Source: Psychrobacillus sp042944905
GTDB taxonomy: Bacteria; Bacillota; Bacilli; Bacillales_A; Planococcaceae
Direction of reading: 5' to 3'
Assembly: GCF_042944905.1 (NCBI RefSeq)
Contig: NZ_CP168496.1
Location: forward strand, 806,001-870,000
Length of the DNA: 64,000 nucleotides
Below are positions 7,512-15,837 of the stretch, piece by piece. Position 1 is the stretch's first letter, and each line of letters begins with the position of its first letter. A program made the translations under genes and the position numbers. The notes below the pieces were generated by a model that saw only the letters and a program-made list of their open reading frames with translations, did no database searches and had not been told where the DNA came from.

Positions 7512-8971
7512 ATGTCTCGAGATGTAGGTTTTCTTAGAAGTTTGCTTACTGAATTGAGAAGACTTTCGAAAGAAACAGGATGGGTGGAGTTTAAGCATAA
7601 TAATGCTCAACCAGAAATGATCGGCGAGTATATCTCTGCACTAAGTAATAAAGCTGCATTAGAGGGGAAAAAAGATGCTTATTTATTATGGGGTATAGAG
7701 GACGAAACTCACAATATCATAGGTACAAGTTTTCGTCCAAGTGAGGTGAAAAAGGGGAATGAAGAACTTGAGAGTTGGCTTTTAAGACTTTTGTCACCTC
7801 GTATTATGTTTAGATTCTATGAACTTGAGACTGAAAATGGGCATGTAGTTATATTAGAAATCGAAAGAGCTTCAACTAAACCAGTTCAGTTTCAAGGGCA
7901 AGAGTATATACGCATTGGATCTTATAAAAAAACTTAAAAGAGTATCCAGAACAAGAGCGTGAATTATGGCGTGTTTTTGATCACACTCCATTTGAAGAGA
8001 CGATTTTATTAGATAATGTAGCAGAAAGTAATGTACTTAGCTACCTAGATTATCCTTCTTATTTTGAATTATAGGATATTCCTTTGCCCGAAAATAGAAA
8101 ACTGATTTTAGAGAGACTTGTTGAAGATAGAATAATAATAAAAAATTCGGCTTCTGGATATGATATTACTAATCTAGGAGCAATTTTACTTTCAAAAGAA
8201 CTTTCTAAATTCCCTAGCTTAAAACGAAAATCAGTTAGAGTAATTATCTACAGGGGTAAGGATAGAATTGAAACAATTCGAGAACAAGAAGGGGGAAAGG
8301 GCTATGCTTCTGGATTCGAGGGGTTAATTGGATTCATAAATAACCTCTTACCTAGAAATGAAGTTATTGGGAAAGCATTAAGAAAAGAGGTACCTATGTA
8401 CCCAGAACTTTCAGTTCGTGAATTGGTTGCAAATGCTATTATACATCAAGACTTCACTTTAAGAGGTACTGGTCCAATGATTGAAATATTTTCAGATCGA
8501 ATGGAGATAACTAATCCGGGTGTTCCGCTTGTAAAAACAGAAAGATTCTTAGATAGCCCACCAAGATCAAGAAATGAGTCTTTGGCTTCTTTTATGCGCA
8601 GAATCGGTATATGCGAGGAACGTGGAAGTGGGATAGACAAGGTAGTTTCTCAAACGGAATATTATCAGTTGCCTGCTCCTGTTATTGAAGTTACTGAGGG
8701 TCATACTCGAGTAACATTGTATAGTTACAAGCCATTTAATGAAATGGAGCGACAAGAAAAAATCCATGCTTGTTATTTACATGCCTGTTTAAAGTATGTG
8801 ACTAAGGAATATATGACTAATGCAAGCCTTCGTCATCGTTTTGGATTAGATGATAAAAATAGTTCTACAGCATCTAGAATAATTAGAGATGCTGTAGATG
8901 CTCAAAAACTCAAACCCCTTGATCCAACTACAGCTCCAAGGTATATGAAGTATATTCCATTTTGGGCCTAA
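7512..8971 (+). pseudogene. Broken AlbA_2 / HATPase_c_4 protein gene
   Basis: The gene starts at ATG 7512 after AGGAGG. Residues 1-140 form an AlbA_2 (Schlafen-type) domain: VEFKHNNAQPEMIGEYISAL, AYLLWGIED and QEYIRIGSY. A frameshift in the A-rich stretch near 7925-7940 ends the frame at 7937. The protein continues in another frame as EYPEQERELWRVFDHTPFEE until an in-frame TAG at 8072 (YFEL-stop-DIPLPENR). The rest, to 8971, contains the HATPase_c_4 part (ELVANAIIHQDF, MEITNPG, RNESLASFMRRIGICEERGSG). An intact relative would be about 485 residues. With two lesions, function is unlikely unless the host recodes. Confidence 0.85.
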
Positions 8972-9005
8972 AACCCAAATGTATGCAGTTAATCAAGAAA
9001 AGTTT

Positions 9006-9313
9006 AATCTCTGAATATTTCTGGGAAATGGTTCTAATTTAACTTGCCGGTAACTTGCAGAACAGATTCATCAATGGTTAAAATCATTAGGGAATATAGA
9101 GAAATAGACGGATTTTTAACTTGCTGGTAACTTTCAAGAGTGATTTACAGATGACTTTAAATCTCTGAATACTTCGTGGAAATGGTTCTAATTTAACTTG
9201 CCGGTAACTTGCAGAACAGATTCATCAATGGTTAAAATCATTAGGGAATATAGAGAAATAGACGGATTTTTAACTTGCTGGTAACTTTCAAGAGTGATTT
9301 ACAGATGACTTAA
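9006..9313 (+). repeat. 154-bp tandem duplication, non-coding
   Basis: Two adjacent, nearly identical 154-bp units (9006-9159 and 9160-9313) begin aatctctgaata. Inside each unit TAACTTGCCGGTAACTTGCAG and a TAACTTGCTGGTAACTTTCAA variant form sub-repeats. No ORF or promoter is evident. A dispersed repeat begins right after the second unit. Confidence 0.85.
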
Positions 9314-9314
9314 A

Positions 9315-9378
9315 TGACGCGTCCCTGTGTTAGAAACAATTCTACACTATTCTGACAATAGACTACAATTCATTATTT
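9315..9378 (+). repeat. Dispersed repeat, reference full-length copy
   Basis: This copy is close to consensus: gacgcgtccctgtgttagaaac, then acaattctacactatt, ctgac, aatagactacaattc. The core folds as a 14-bp imperfect stem (AATTCTACACTATT against AATAGACTACAATT, three mismatches) with a 5-base loop. About forty full, partial or decayed copies occur in the window and all but one share this orientation. Confidence 0.9.
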
Positions 9379-9398
9379 AAGATGAGTAAGTACCAAGT

Positions 9399-9427
9399 AA
9401 CGCCGACCTGACTAATAGGTTGGCGTT
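9399..9427 (+). terminator. Hairpin after dispersed repeat
   Basis: AACGCCGACCT pairs with AGGTTGGCGTT around gactaat, followed by ACTTTG. It is terminator-like with a weak T-run. Confidence 0.55.
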
Positions 9428-9527
9428 ACTTTGCATTTTAAATAATGTTATATTCAGACTATTTTATATTAAAGAGCTTTGGTACAATATGACTATAAGT
9501 AGAATGTTGAGGAAGGGGTTTTATAAA

Positions 9528-9824
9528 ATGGTAGTTCCAATTTTTGATGAGGAAACAGAACAATTAATTGACAGCATTCCGGGAGGGGAAATTTACCGCT
9601 ATGTAAGAAAAGCATATGATCATATTACAAAGGGTGCTTACTTCTCTTCTGAGGAAGATGTTCCTAAATATGATTTGGAAGCACTGGATGAAATAGTGAA
9701 AAAAATGGCAAGCAAGAAATTTCAAATGTCCGAGGAGGAGGTATGGACTCAGTATGAGAAAATTTCCTTTTACATAACAGCATTTCGATTTGAGCGAGAG
9801 AATGAACGAGTGTCCCCGTGTTAG
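9528..9824 (+). CDS. Small hypothetical acidic protein
   Basis: The protein has 98 residues. ATG at 9528 follows GAGGAAGGGG; longer in-frame starts lack such a site. It is acidic and helical (DEETEQLIDSIPGGEIYRYV, YDLEALDEIVKKMASKKFQM). The family is not recognised. The last codons (VSPC, stop) are read from a dispersed repeat (gtgtccccgtgttag), so the native C-terminus was probably replaced. It lies alone between two repeats. Confidence 0.55.
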   Translation: MVVPIFDEETEQLIDSIPGGEIYRYVRKAYDHITKGAYFSSEEDVPKYDLEALDEIVKKMASKKFQMSEEEVWTQYEKISFYITAFRFERENERVSPC

Positions 9825-9838
9825 AAAAAATTCTACAA
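9810..9838 (+). repeat. Dispersed repeat, truncated, overlapping a gene end
   Basis: Only gtgtccccgtgttagaaaaaattctac survives. It encodes the last residues and stop of the preceding gene. Confidence 0.75.
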
Positions 9839-9872
9839 ATAAAAACACTGGTAGTGAAAGAGGGTAAGATAC

Positions 9873-10991
9873 TTGCTAAATATATTTTCGGATGGTTCTA
9901 ATGATTTTAGAAGATTAATGCATGAAATGCTTAATGATGTAATAGTTTACTTTATTGAATTAGGTAGAGACGCAGAATACGAAGATATTTATACATATGG
10001 ATTTCCAGACGATACCATGGAAATGACAAAGGAAGCAGCCGAGACCCACTTAAAACGGATTGAAAGTTATGTTATTGATTACTACGACCATAATTTACGT
10101 CCGTTGGATGAATATATAATATATCATATCATCACATATGTTGACGAAGTCGTTACTGAACCGGAATTTTTTTTCGAAAACTACGAGGTGAAGATCAATA
10201 GCAGTGATCAGTTAGACATCGATGAGAAATATTTCCTAAGTAGAATTATTCGACCGATTGACTTAATCGATTTATTCTTCGAGGATGTAGATTTTTTGGA
10301 TTTAGATCGTTTTATTAAAATGTATAAAACACAACCTGAGTTGGTAACAAATTTCTTTGCGATTAACTTAGATGAATACGAAGAACTAATTCCAAGAAAT
10401 ATTTTTGAAGAATATAAAAGTTTAAAAAGTGAGAGGGAATTGTCAGTCAAACAAGATAACCCCTGGGAAATAGAGAATGTTCAAAGTTTTTATGTTATGA
10501 TCGAGAAATTTTTTGAAAAATTGAAGTTTTTAATTGCTCACAATAGTGGAAATAGAGTGATTAAAAATAAGAATGGAACTTTGGATGAAAAGGGGGTTCA
10601 ATCATTAATTTTAATTACAGCGAAGATGTTCTTTCATCAATACCCAATAGATATTAGTAGTGAGAGCGATACAGGAAGAGGTACTGTAGATTTTAAATTT
10701 TCATATGGAAGTCATTATAAACTTCTTACAGAAGTGAAATTAAGTTCACATACCGGCGTGGAAAAAGGTTTTAAGTTTCAATTACCTACGTACTTACATG
10801 CAGAGGAGTGTACCCGTGGGATCTTAGTATTAGTTTGTCTAGAGGAGGAAGATTATAGGAAGGAAGAAAGTTATTTGGACAGTTATGATAAGACTCTCTT
10901 TACTATTAAATTCTTTAAAATTGATGCAAGCGGTAGTTTATTGTCAGCCTCAAGGATTAGAAATGAAGATGAAATGGGAATAAATCATTGA
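9873..10991 (+). CDS. PD-(D/E)XK-like nuclease domain protein
   Basis: The protein has 372 residues. TTG at 9873 follows AAAGAGGGTAAG. The N-terminal 200 residues are acidic and helical and not recognised. The C-terminal part reads ESDTGRGTVDFKFS, then LLTEVKLSS, then FQLPTYLHAEE. This is the D...ExK pattern with a following Gln of PD-(D/E)XK restriction-like nucleases. Proteins with this late nuclease domain are common in defence islands. It stands directly before the gene at 11155, with a dispersed repeat between. Nuclease activity is inferred from the motif. Confidence 0.6.
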   Translation: MLNIFSDGSNDFRRLMHEMLNDVIVYFIELGRDAEYEDIYTYGFPDDTMEMTKEAAETHLKRIESYVIDYYDHNLRPLDEYIIYHIITYVDEVVTEPEFFFENYEVKINSSDQLDIDEKYFLSRIIRPIDLIDLFFEDVDFLDLDRFIKMYKTQPELVTNFFAINLDEYEELIPRNIFEEYKSLKSERELSVKQDNPWEIENVQSFYVMIEKFFEKLKFLIAHNSGNRVIKNKNGTLDEKGVQSLILITAKMFFHQYPIDISSESDTGRGTVDFKFSYGSHYKLLTEVKLSSHTGVEKGFKFQLPTYLHAEECTRGILVLVCLEEEDYRKEESYLDSYDKTLFTIKFFKIDASGSLLSASRIRNEDEMGINH

Positions 10992-11000
10992 TCATAAAAA

Positions 11001-11034
11001 GCGTCTCTGTGTTAGAAACAATTCTACACTATTT
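11001..11034 (+). repeat. Dispersed repeat, 3'-truncated
   Basis: Gcgtctctgtgttagaaac and attctacactatt, then unrelated sequence. It lies 10 bases after the stop of the preceding gene. Confidence 0.8.
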
Positions 11035-11154
11035 TTGTTTTATAAGGATTCCATTCTATTAATAAAATAGACTTTATTTCTTGTACTTGATTGAAAATGG
11101 TGAAAATAAACGGGTGGTAATTATTATGAATGGCTTAAGAGAGAAGGGGTTATC

Positions 11155-12237
11155 TTGAACAGTAATAAGATGATTAATAGATATGCTAAGGGCAGTAGCC
11201 ATGTATATTTCAGCGAACTTGGTGGAAGTAATGAACGTTCCCATATATTTAAAGGGTATGTGAAGTGTAAGTTGATTCACACAATTGGTGAATCTCTAAT
11301 TGTTCCAGATCTAATATTCTTGGAAGAGGATGAAGAAAATAGTTTTAAATGGATACAGCCTCTATCTTTTTTCGGCTGTCGATTAGCAATTACAGACAAC
11401 GATAACATCCATTGTTCAATTGTAGTTGATATTTCTAGTAAACAGACATTAGAATTAAGGTTTTCTAATAATGATTATGTAAGGGGATATGATGATTATT
11501 CAGAGCTTTATAAGTGTGAAATTCATGCCCCTAAGATGTTAAGTGAATACGCAACAGGAACAGGGTACTTTAAAGAGAACTTTGAACCTTACATTAGTTT
11601 ATATCACCATACGACTGCTATCGCTAAAGAAAGTATTATGAAAAGTGAACATTTTTATGATAGTCGAGGCAACTTTGCTGGTACTAAAGAATTGACTTCA
11701 ATTGGATACTTGTATTTAACATGTTTAGATAAAGTTCTTAATGAAGCGGACTTGCAACAGGTATCTATGTCTAGTCAAAAATATATTTTTTTAAGAACAG
11801 ATGATGACGTTCATATTAGAAGGTTAAGAGTGCTTCATCGGCAGACGAAGGAGTTAGAAGCTGTTATTCCATTGGATGTAAATGTTCAAGCAATCGCTTC
11901 TCAGCATTTACATCGCCATCTTATTGGTGCTACTTATTACGCAATTTGTAACCCATTTATTTATAGAATCGGAGTTGAACCAAAGTGTGGAATAGATTTT
12001 ATTAACTCTACTATAGAACAAGATAATACGAAGAAAGCAGATTATATTGTAGGGGGAGATTGTAGAACGATTGAAGGGGCAATTGCTCCATATGACGAAG
12101 AGAACACAGAGTACATTTATAAGATTGAAAAAGTAAGCGAGTCAGGGAATTCGAATGCTTTAGAGTTTTGGCTAACAAACAGGAACTCAGATCAATATAC
12201 AGGTAAACATGTGAAGTTTACTGAATTCATGAAGTAA
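11155..12237 (+). CDS. Possible ADP-ribosyltransferase-like protein
   Basis: The protein has 360 residues, with TTG at 11155 after GAAGGGG (spacing 8). No family is recognised with certainty. Residues 140-190 read YISLYHHTTAIAKESIMKS, then GTKELTSIGYLYLTCLD, a pattern like the NAD-binding start of DarT/ART-fold enzymes (LYH-T...SI...S...Y-T). The N-terminal 130 residues are beta-rich and may be a recognition domain. It is bounded by repeats on both sides and follows the nuclease-like gene in the same orientation, so the two could be one defence or conflict module. The ART assignment is inference. Confidence 0.5.
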   Translation: MNSNKMINRYAKGSSHVYFSELGGSNERSHIFKGYVKCKLIHTIGESLIVPDLIFLEEDEENSFKWIQPLSFFGCRLAITDNDNIHCSIVVDISSKQTLELRFSNNDYVRGYDDYSELYKCEIHAPKMLSEYATGTGYFKENFEPYISLYHHTTAIAKESIMKSEHFYDSRGNFAGTKELTSIGYLYLTCLDKVLNEADLQQVSMSSQKYIFLRTDDDVHIRRLRVLHRQTKELEAVIPLDVNVQAIASQHLHRHLIGATYYAICNPFIYRIGVEPKCGIDFINSTIEQDNTKKADYIVGGDCRTIEGAIAPYDEENTEYIYKIEKVSESGNSNALEFWLTNRNSDQYTGKHVKFTEFMK

Positions 12238-12248
12238 AAACTATAAAA

Positions 12249-12385
12249 ACGCGTCCCTGTGTTAGAAACTATTCTAGACAATTCACTACAATTCATAAGT
12301 ATATCTACAGAAAAATTGACGCGTCCCTGTGTTAGAAACAATTCTACACTATTCTGACAATTGACTACAATTTCCTTTAAATAGG
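12249..12385 (+). repeat. Two dispersed repeats
   Basis: The first copy (12249-12296) has an internal deletion of the stem. The second (12318-12385) is full length with gacgcgtccctgtgttagaaac and the ctattctgacaattgac core. Confidence 0.85.
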
Positions 12386-12410
12386 TAAGCTCGAAATGTA
12401 AGCTTCAAAT

Positions 12411-12440
12411 AATCCCCACCAGTAAATCAGGTGGGGATTC
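12411..12440 (+). terminator. Hairpin after dispersed repeat
   Basis: AATCCCCACC pairs with GGTGGGGATT around agtaaatca, followed by CGTTTATT. The sequence from here to 12597 holds no gene. Confidence 0.6.
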
Positions 12441-12597
12441 GTTTATTATTTAGTTACTTTGTTAAACACTATGCAAGTGACTGGAATGGTCTTTGATCAA
12501 GGTAATAATCGATCTAGTGAGCGGTAAATACTACTGATCTGATCCTACAATATTTATCTACGATTCTGATGGTATCTTCGTGAGGTGTATTTTTAGT

Positions 12598-12720
12598 GAC
12601 GCGTCCCTGTGTTAGAAACAATTCTACACTATTCTGACAATTTACTACAATTTACTCTAAAAATGCATCGCTGTGTTAGAAAAGATTCTATAAAATTCTA
12701 ATTACCCACTACAATTCAAA
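12598..12720 (+). repeat. Two dispersed repeats in tandem
   Basis: A full copy (12598-12660) is followed by a diverged copy (12664-12720; gcatcgctgtgttagaaaag, attacccactac). The same normal-plus-diverged pair occurs at 5206-5325. Confidence 0.85.
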
Positions 12721-12778
12721 GGTTGACAGAAAAGTTGATTTCTTAAAAGTAAGCGTTAAATATACCGAAACGCGAACG

Positions 12779-13021
12779 ATGCGTCATTACAAACATAAAA
12801 TAACAATTGAGAACCATATCGAATTGTTAGATGTATTAGAAGCTCATCCAGGACCTGTTCTTTTATCGGGATTTGCACAGCAAGTATATGACGGTAGGTT
12901 AAGACATTGGCGAAAAGAAACTTTAAACGTAGCGGTAGAAGCTGGAGCAAAAAGACAAGATGTACTTTGGATTAATCCTGTAGCTACAGAGTTTAAATAT
13001 AAGCAACAAACGTTGTTTTAA
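12779..13021 (+). pseudogene. Relic of a Dam-type DNA adenine methylase, C-terminus
   Basis: Eighty codons read HIELLDVLEAHPGPVLLSGF, YDGRLRHWRKE, then GAKRQDVLWINP. This matches the C-terminal end of D12-class (Dam) adenine methylases, usually from prophages. The catalytic DPPY and SAM-binding parts are missing. The left end touches a dispersed repeat. No ribosome-binding site precedes the ATG. Confidence 0.7.
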
Positions 13022-13277
13022 ATTCAAATATTTTAAAAGTTGATTAATGTACGGAAACCCTACTGTATCAATGAAACATTAAAATCAATTGCTGCTTATT
13101 CGTTCGTACTTATGTAAGTATTTATTTATAATTAATTATATTATGTCCGTTACCAATCAATAAAGATTGATTGGTTATTACTAAACTAAGAAAAGGATGA
13201 TTTAAAATGGATATATTAATAGTTTACTTATGTTAACTCATAACCAACCCTATTAATTAGGAATTGGTTATTTCAAA

Positions 13278-13364
13278 TTATGCTGTAATTAATCTGAGAA
13301 ATGTTTCGGCGATCAATATGATGGCTTTTATTAGGAAATTTTTTATTTCTTTGTTTTTAAGCAT
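13278..13364 (-). CDS. Small hydrophobic peptide, toxin-like
   Basis: The frame has 28 codons, with ATG at 13364 behind AAGGAGG (spacing 7). The peptide has a charged start (MLKNKEIKNF) and a hydrophobic, amphipathic remainder (LIKAIILIAETFLRLITA), as in type I toxins or membrane-active peptides. The ribosome site is buried in a 13-bp hairpin (13366-13396), as at the two other small-toxin loci in the window. An inverted repeat follows its stop (AACCAATTCCT... AGGGTTGGTT, 13238-13272). No homologue is recognised, and coding is inferred from the ribosome site. Confidence 0.5.
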   Translation of the reverse strand: MLKNKEIKNFLIKAIILIAETFLRLITA

Positions 13365-13365
13365 T

Positions 13366-13396
13366 CTATTACCTCCTTACAGGAAGGATGTAATAG
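13366..13396 (-). promoter_or_regulatory. Hairpin sequestering a ribosome-binding site
   Basis: On the minus strand CTATTACATCCTT pairs with AAGGAGGTAATAG (12 of 13 pairs, loop CCTGT). The whole Shine-Dalgarno of the 28-residue peptide is inside the stem. Confidence 0.6.
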
Positions 13397-13696
13397 TATA
13401 TGCAATTTTGTTTCAGTAAGTGATGCCGTCTTGGAGTAGAAAAATTCATCAATATTCTTACAATTCGCCGCGATTTAAAAAGAGAGAAGTTAGCCTTGTA
13501 ATCACTAGTGGCTCTATATCTCTTTTAAGTAGCTGTAAAATATTTTACATGTGTCACATTCGCATGCTCTTAATAATGATCATATAATAAATAGTCAGCT
13601 AAGAAATGGTAGAATTTGTCTGCTGGCTATTTCTTTTTTATATTTGAAAAAAGGTACTATGTAAGAAATTTTCATGTTTGTTTCTAACAGAGGAAC

Positions 13697-13762
13697 AAAA
13701 AATACAAAGAAGTGATACCAGCATCCAAAGTAGATGTTGGTATCACTTCTTTGTATTTTTTA
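13697..13762. terminator. Long bidirectional terminator
   Basis: AAAAATACAAAGAAGTGATA on the left is complementary to the matching segment ending in TTTGTATTTTT, with an almost perfect stem of about 28 bp and a loop near caaagta. It can end transcription of the minus-strand acetyltransferase gene and of plus-strand transcripts. Confidence 0.85.
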
Positions 13763-13795
13763 GATGCTTTACTATTATTGTAGTAAACTTCTTCA

Positions 13796-14431
13796 TTATA
13801 AGAAGAGGTCAATGCTATCTGGAGCAGGTGATTTTACTAATTCATGCTCTTGTAAAATACGAATCATTTGAATTAATCCATTGGCCCCAACAGAATTACC
13901 AGTTAGCTTTGAGAATGCGAATTGTCCATAAAACTTAATAAGAGAAGGTACATCTTTACACTCAAGTGTTAGAAGTCGACCACCTAATTTTTCTTGTCCA
14001 TCAAAAATAGTACTCAAACAATAATTCATCAATTCAAAACCTGCAAAAATATCTGCATATGTATCATTCTTTCCGAATTGTCCGATGAGGATAGATGGGA
14101 CTTCGGTAATCACTTCGTTGTCTTTCTTTGCATATAAACCATCCAATTTTAATCTTTGACGATTAGAGACATCAGTAGGAATATTGAATACTCGTATTGC
14201 AAGAGAATAGTATCCTAGAATTTCAAATCCAGCTGCAGCATCTTCATCATGATAAATAAAGAATGTGCGGCTCTTCCCAAGCTTTTCGAATTGAATGGCT
14301 CTATTTGTATCTTTCAAAAAATCCTCAATATCGGGATCTTTCTGACAAGAAAAAATAGAAATAAGTTCATGAGTCCGCTCCTCACCACTTATTTCTATCA
14401 GTTTCTTTAGCGAGATAACATTCGTTTTAAT
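13796..14431 (-). CDS. GNAT acetyltransferase, probable toxin
   Basis: The GNAT fold is indicated by AAGFEILGYYSLAIRVFN, VPSILIGQFGKND and RLLTLECKDVPSLIKFYGQF. TacT-type toxins of this kind acetylate aminoacyl-tRNA. The first TTG with a Met-type codon is at 14317, but the homologous frame stays open upstream to 14431 and overlaps the antitoxin end, as is usual for such pairs. The only candidate start there is an ATT at 14431, seven bases after GGTGA. Either ATT is used, or the ATG has mutated and the toxin is weakened. Strong context: a small gene directly upstream. Confidence 0.65.
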   Translation of the reverse strand: MKTNVISLKKLIEISGEERTHELISIFSCQKDPDIEDFLKDTNRAIQFEKLGKSRTFFIYHDEDAAAGFEILGYYSLAIRVFNIPTDVSNRQRLKLDGLYAKKDNEVITEVPSILIGQFGKNDTYADIFAGFELMNYCLSTIFDGQEKLGGRLLTLECKDVPSLIKFYGQFAFSKLTGNSVGANGLIQMIRILQEHELVKSPAPDSIDLFL

Positions 14432-14580
14432 CGTTCTTCACCCTGCTTTACTTTTTCAGGAGCTGTAACTGAACGATCAATTTCAACACTTTTTTTCGGA
14501 TTGTTCACAATGCGAACGAATGATTCCACTGCTTCTTCTGTTTCTAAAGTGAATACTTTGTCAAAAGATGAAGTTGCCAT
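14407..14580 (-). CDS. Probable antitoxin of the GNAT toxin
   Basis: The protein has 57 residues, with ATG at 14580 after AAGGAGGTTGATGTCTG. It reads MATSSFDKVFTLETEEAVES, then RIVNNPKKSVEIDR and VKQGEERLKRMLSR. It is small and charged and ends just inside the start region of the GNAT gene, the normal order for GNAT toxin-antitoxin operons, where the antitoxin binds DNA and the toxin. No DNA-binding motif is certain. Confidence 0.65.
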   Translation of the reverse strand: MATSSFDKVFTLETEEAVESFVRIVNNPKKSVEIDRSVTAPEKVKQGEERLKRMLSR

Positions 14581-14883
14581 CAGACATCAACCTCCTTACT
14601 ATTTATTCCTTACATTATAACATATGCTTGATGAATTCGTAGAGGTGGATATTAATCTGCTTTTTGGACATATTAATTTATTCGGAGAGCATGTCATTTA
14701 TGCCGTTACAAAATTGAAGCTTCTTCCTGATTAAATAGATTTTATTAATGGGCTTCTTTTTTGGATTATGAGTCCATTGAATACACATTGGAACAATTGC
14801 TATTGATTTTGTATCGAACAACTTTTCCGTAGAATTTAGGATGTCCAAATTCATTGAAATTATCATTCCATAAAAAAAAATAG

Positions 14884-14921
14884 TGACGCGTCCCTGTGTT
14901 AGAAACAATTGACTAAAATTA
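14884..14921 (+). repeat. Dispersed repeat with deleted core
   Basis: Gacgcgtccctgtgttagaaac, then aattgactaaaatt. The first arm of the hairpin is missing. It lies between a minus-strand TA locus and a plus-strand gene. The remainder of 14581-15112 holds no supported gene. Confidence 0.75.
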
Positions 14922-15112
14922 AATTTGATATTAGCTCCAAATATTGATTGCAATCAAGAGTACATACATAAACTATTAAATAAAAGTATAATTACCGATA
15001 AATCCCTATAGTGGTTTTTAATTTACAAATAACAAATAACCTATTATAGTAGAGCTAAGGAATAAAGTATCATTTCATGTGTACTAAAGTCGATTTCGAA
15101 AGGAGATCGTAC

Positions 15113-15277
15113 ATGAAAAAAATAACACATGAAAAGTGTTACTATTTAGGAGTTGTATCGGTATTATTTTTAGAAACACAAACAATATCGCTGACAGTTC
15201 AAATTGACATTAACTTTGAAGTCGTAATTCTAACTATGGCCATTTCATTATATATTTCTCAAAAGAAACAACAATAA
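15113..15277 (+). CDS. Small membrane protein
   Basis: The protein has 54 residues, with ATG at 15113 after GAAAGGAGATC. It contains two hydrophobic stretches (LGVVSVLFLETQTISLTV and FEVVILTMAISLYI) and ends with a basic QKKQQ tail. The function is not recognised. An upstream in-frame ATG at 15077 lacks a comparable ribosome site. Confidence 0.5.
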   Translation: MKKITHEKCYYLGVVSVLFLETQTISLTVQIDINFEVVILTMAISLYISQKKQQ

Positions 15278-15450
15278 TATTCAATTTTTTTAGACACATT
15301 AAAAATGAAATGATACATTCCGTTATATAATGAGGTTGTTTTTGGAGCTTTGCTCTCAAATAGATTAGATTCTATTTGAAGGGCGGCTACAAAAATAAAC
15401 TATTATAACGGAGATGTATTTTCACACACTGTGTTTGAATTAGTGATGAG

Positions 15451-15493
15451 TACCAGGTTCTAGTCCAATTAAGAATTTTGAAGAACCTGGTAC
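15451..15493. terminator. Inverted repeat, terminator-like
   Basis: TACCAGGTTCT pairs exactly with AGAACCTGGTA across about 21 bases. It has no T-run and is followed by a second hairpin at 15503. Confidence 0.45.
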
Positions 15494-15502
15494 TCCAAAC
15501 GA

Positions 15503-15546
15503 AAAAAGAAATAGTCAAAGAAAAACTTTGACTATTTCTTTTTTTT
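15503..15546. terminator. Strong intrinsic terminator
   Basis: AAAAAAGAAATAGTCAAAG pairs exactly with CTTTGACTATTTCTTTTTT around five A residues. It can work in both directions. Confidence 0.85.
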
Positions 15547-15550
15547 GAAA

Positions 15551-15606
15551 ACGCGGCCCTGTGTTAGAAATAATTCTACACTATTCTGACAATTGACTAC
15601 AATTCT
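15551..15606 (+). repeat. Dispersed repeat
   Basis: Acgcggccctgtgttagaaa, with the core ctattctgacaattgactac intact. It starts a few bases after the terminator. Confidence 0.85.
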
Positions 15607-15741
15607 TATAAAAACTTACCTTAATAATGAAATTTGGATTCTAAAAACCTGCAAAGCATTGTTCTTGCAAGCTTTTCACAAACTTATTTGTAACAAGTAG
15701 CTTATTAGAGAAATTCTTAGAGAAAAGCCACTGAATTAAAA

Positions 15742-15795
15742 AACGCGTGTTAGAAACAATTCAGAACTATTCTGACAATTAACTACAATTCATAA
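15742..15795 (+). repeat. Dispersed repeat, short 5' end
   Basis: Aacgcgtgttagaaacaatt, lacking the ccctg segment, with the core ctattctgacaattaactac. It lies 43 bp before a Y1-transposase relic. Confidence 0.85.
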
Positions 15796-15837
15796 TTAAA
15801 TAGAATAGGTTGTACATGTAAGGTTGTTTAGAAACCA

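Noticed and set aside
9006..9313. The 154-bp tandem pair as an iteron origin of replication
   Set aside because: Only two units, no replication initiator gene nearby, and no AT-rich DnaA-box cluster.
13678..13938. Plus-strand frame of 86 codons
   Set aside because: It runs through the long terminator hairpin and the reverse strand of the GNAT gene.
14678..14953. Minus-strand frame of 91 codons
   Set aside because: Its start is inside a dispersed repeat, no ribosome-binding site precedes any Met, and the composition is unremarkable.
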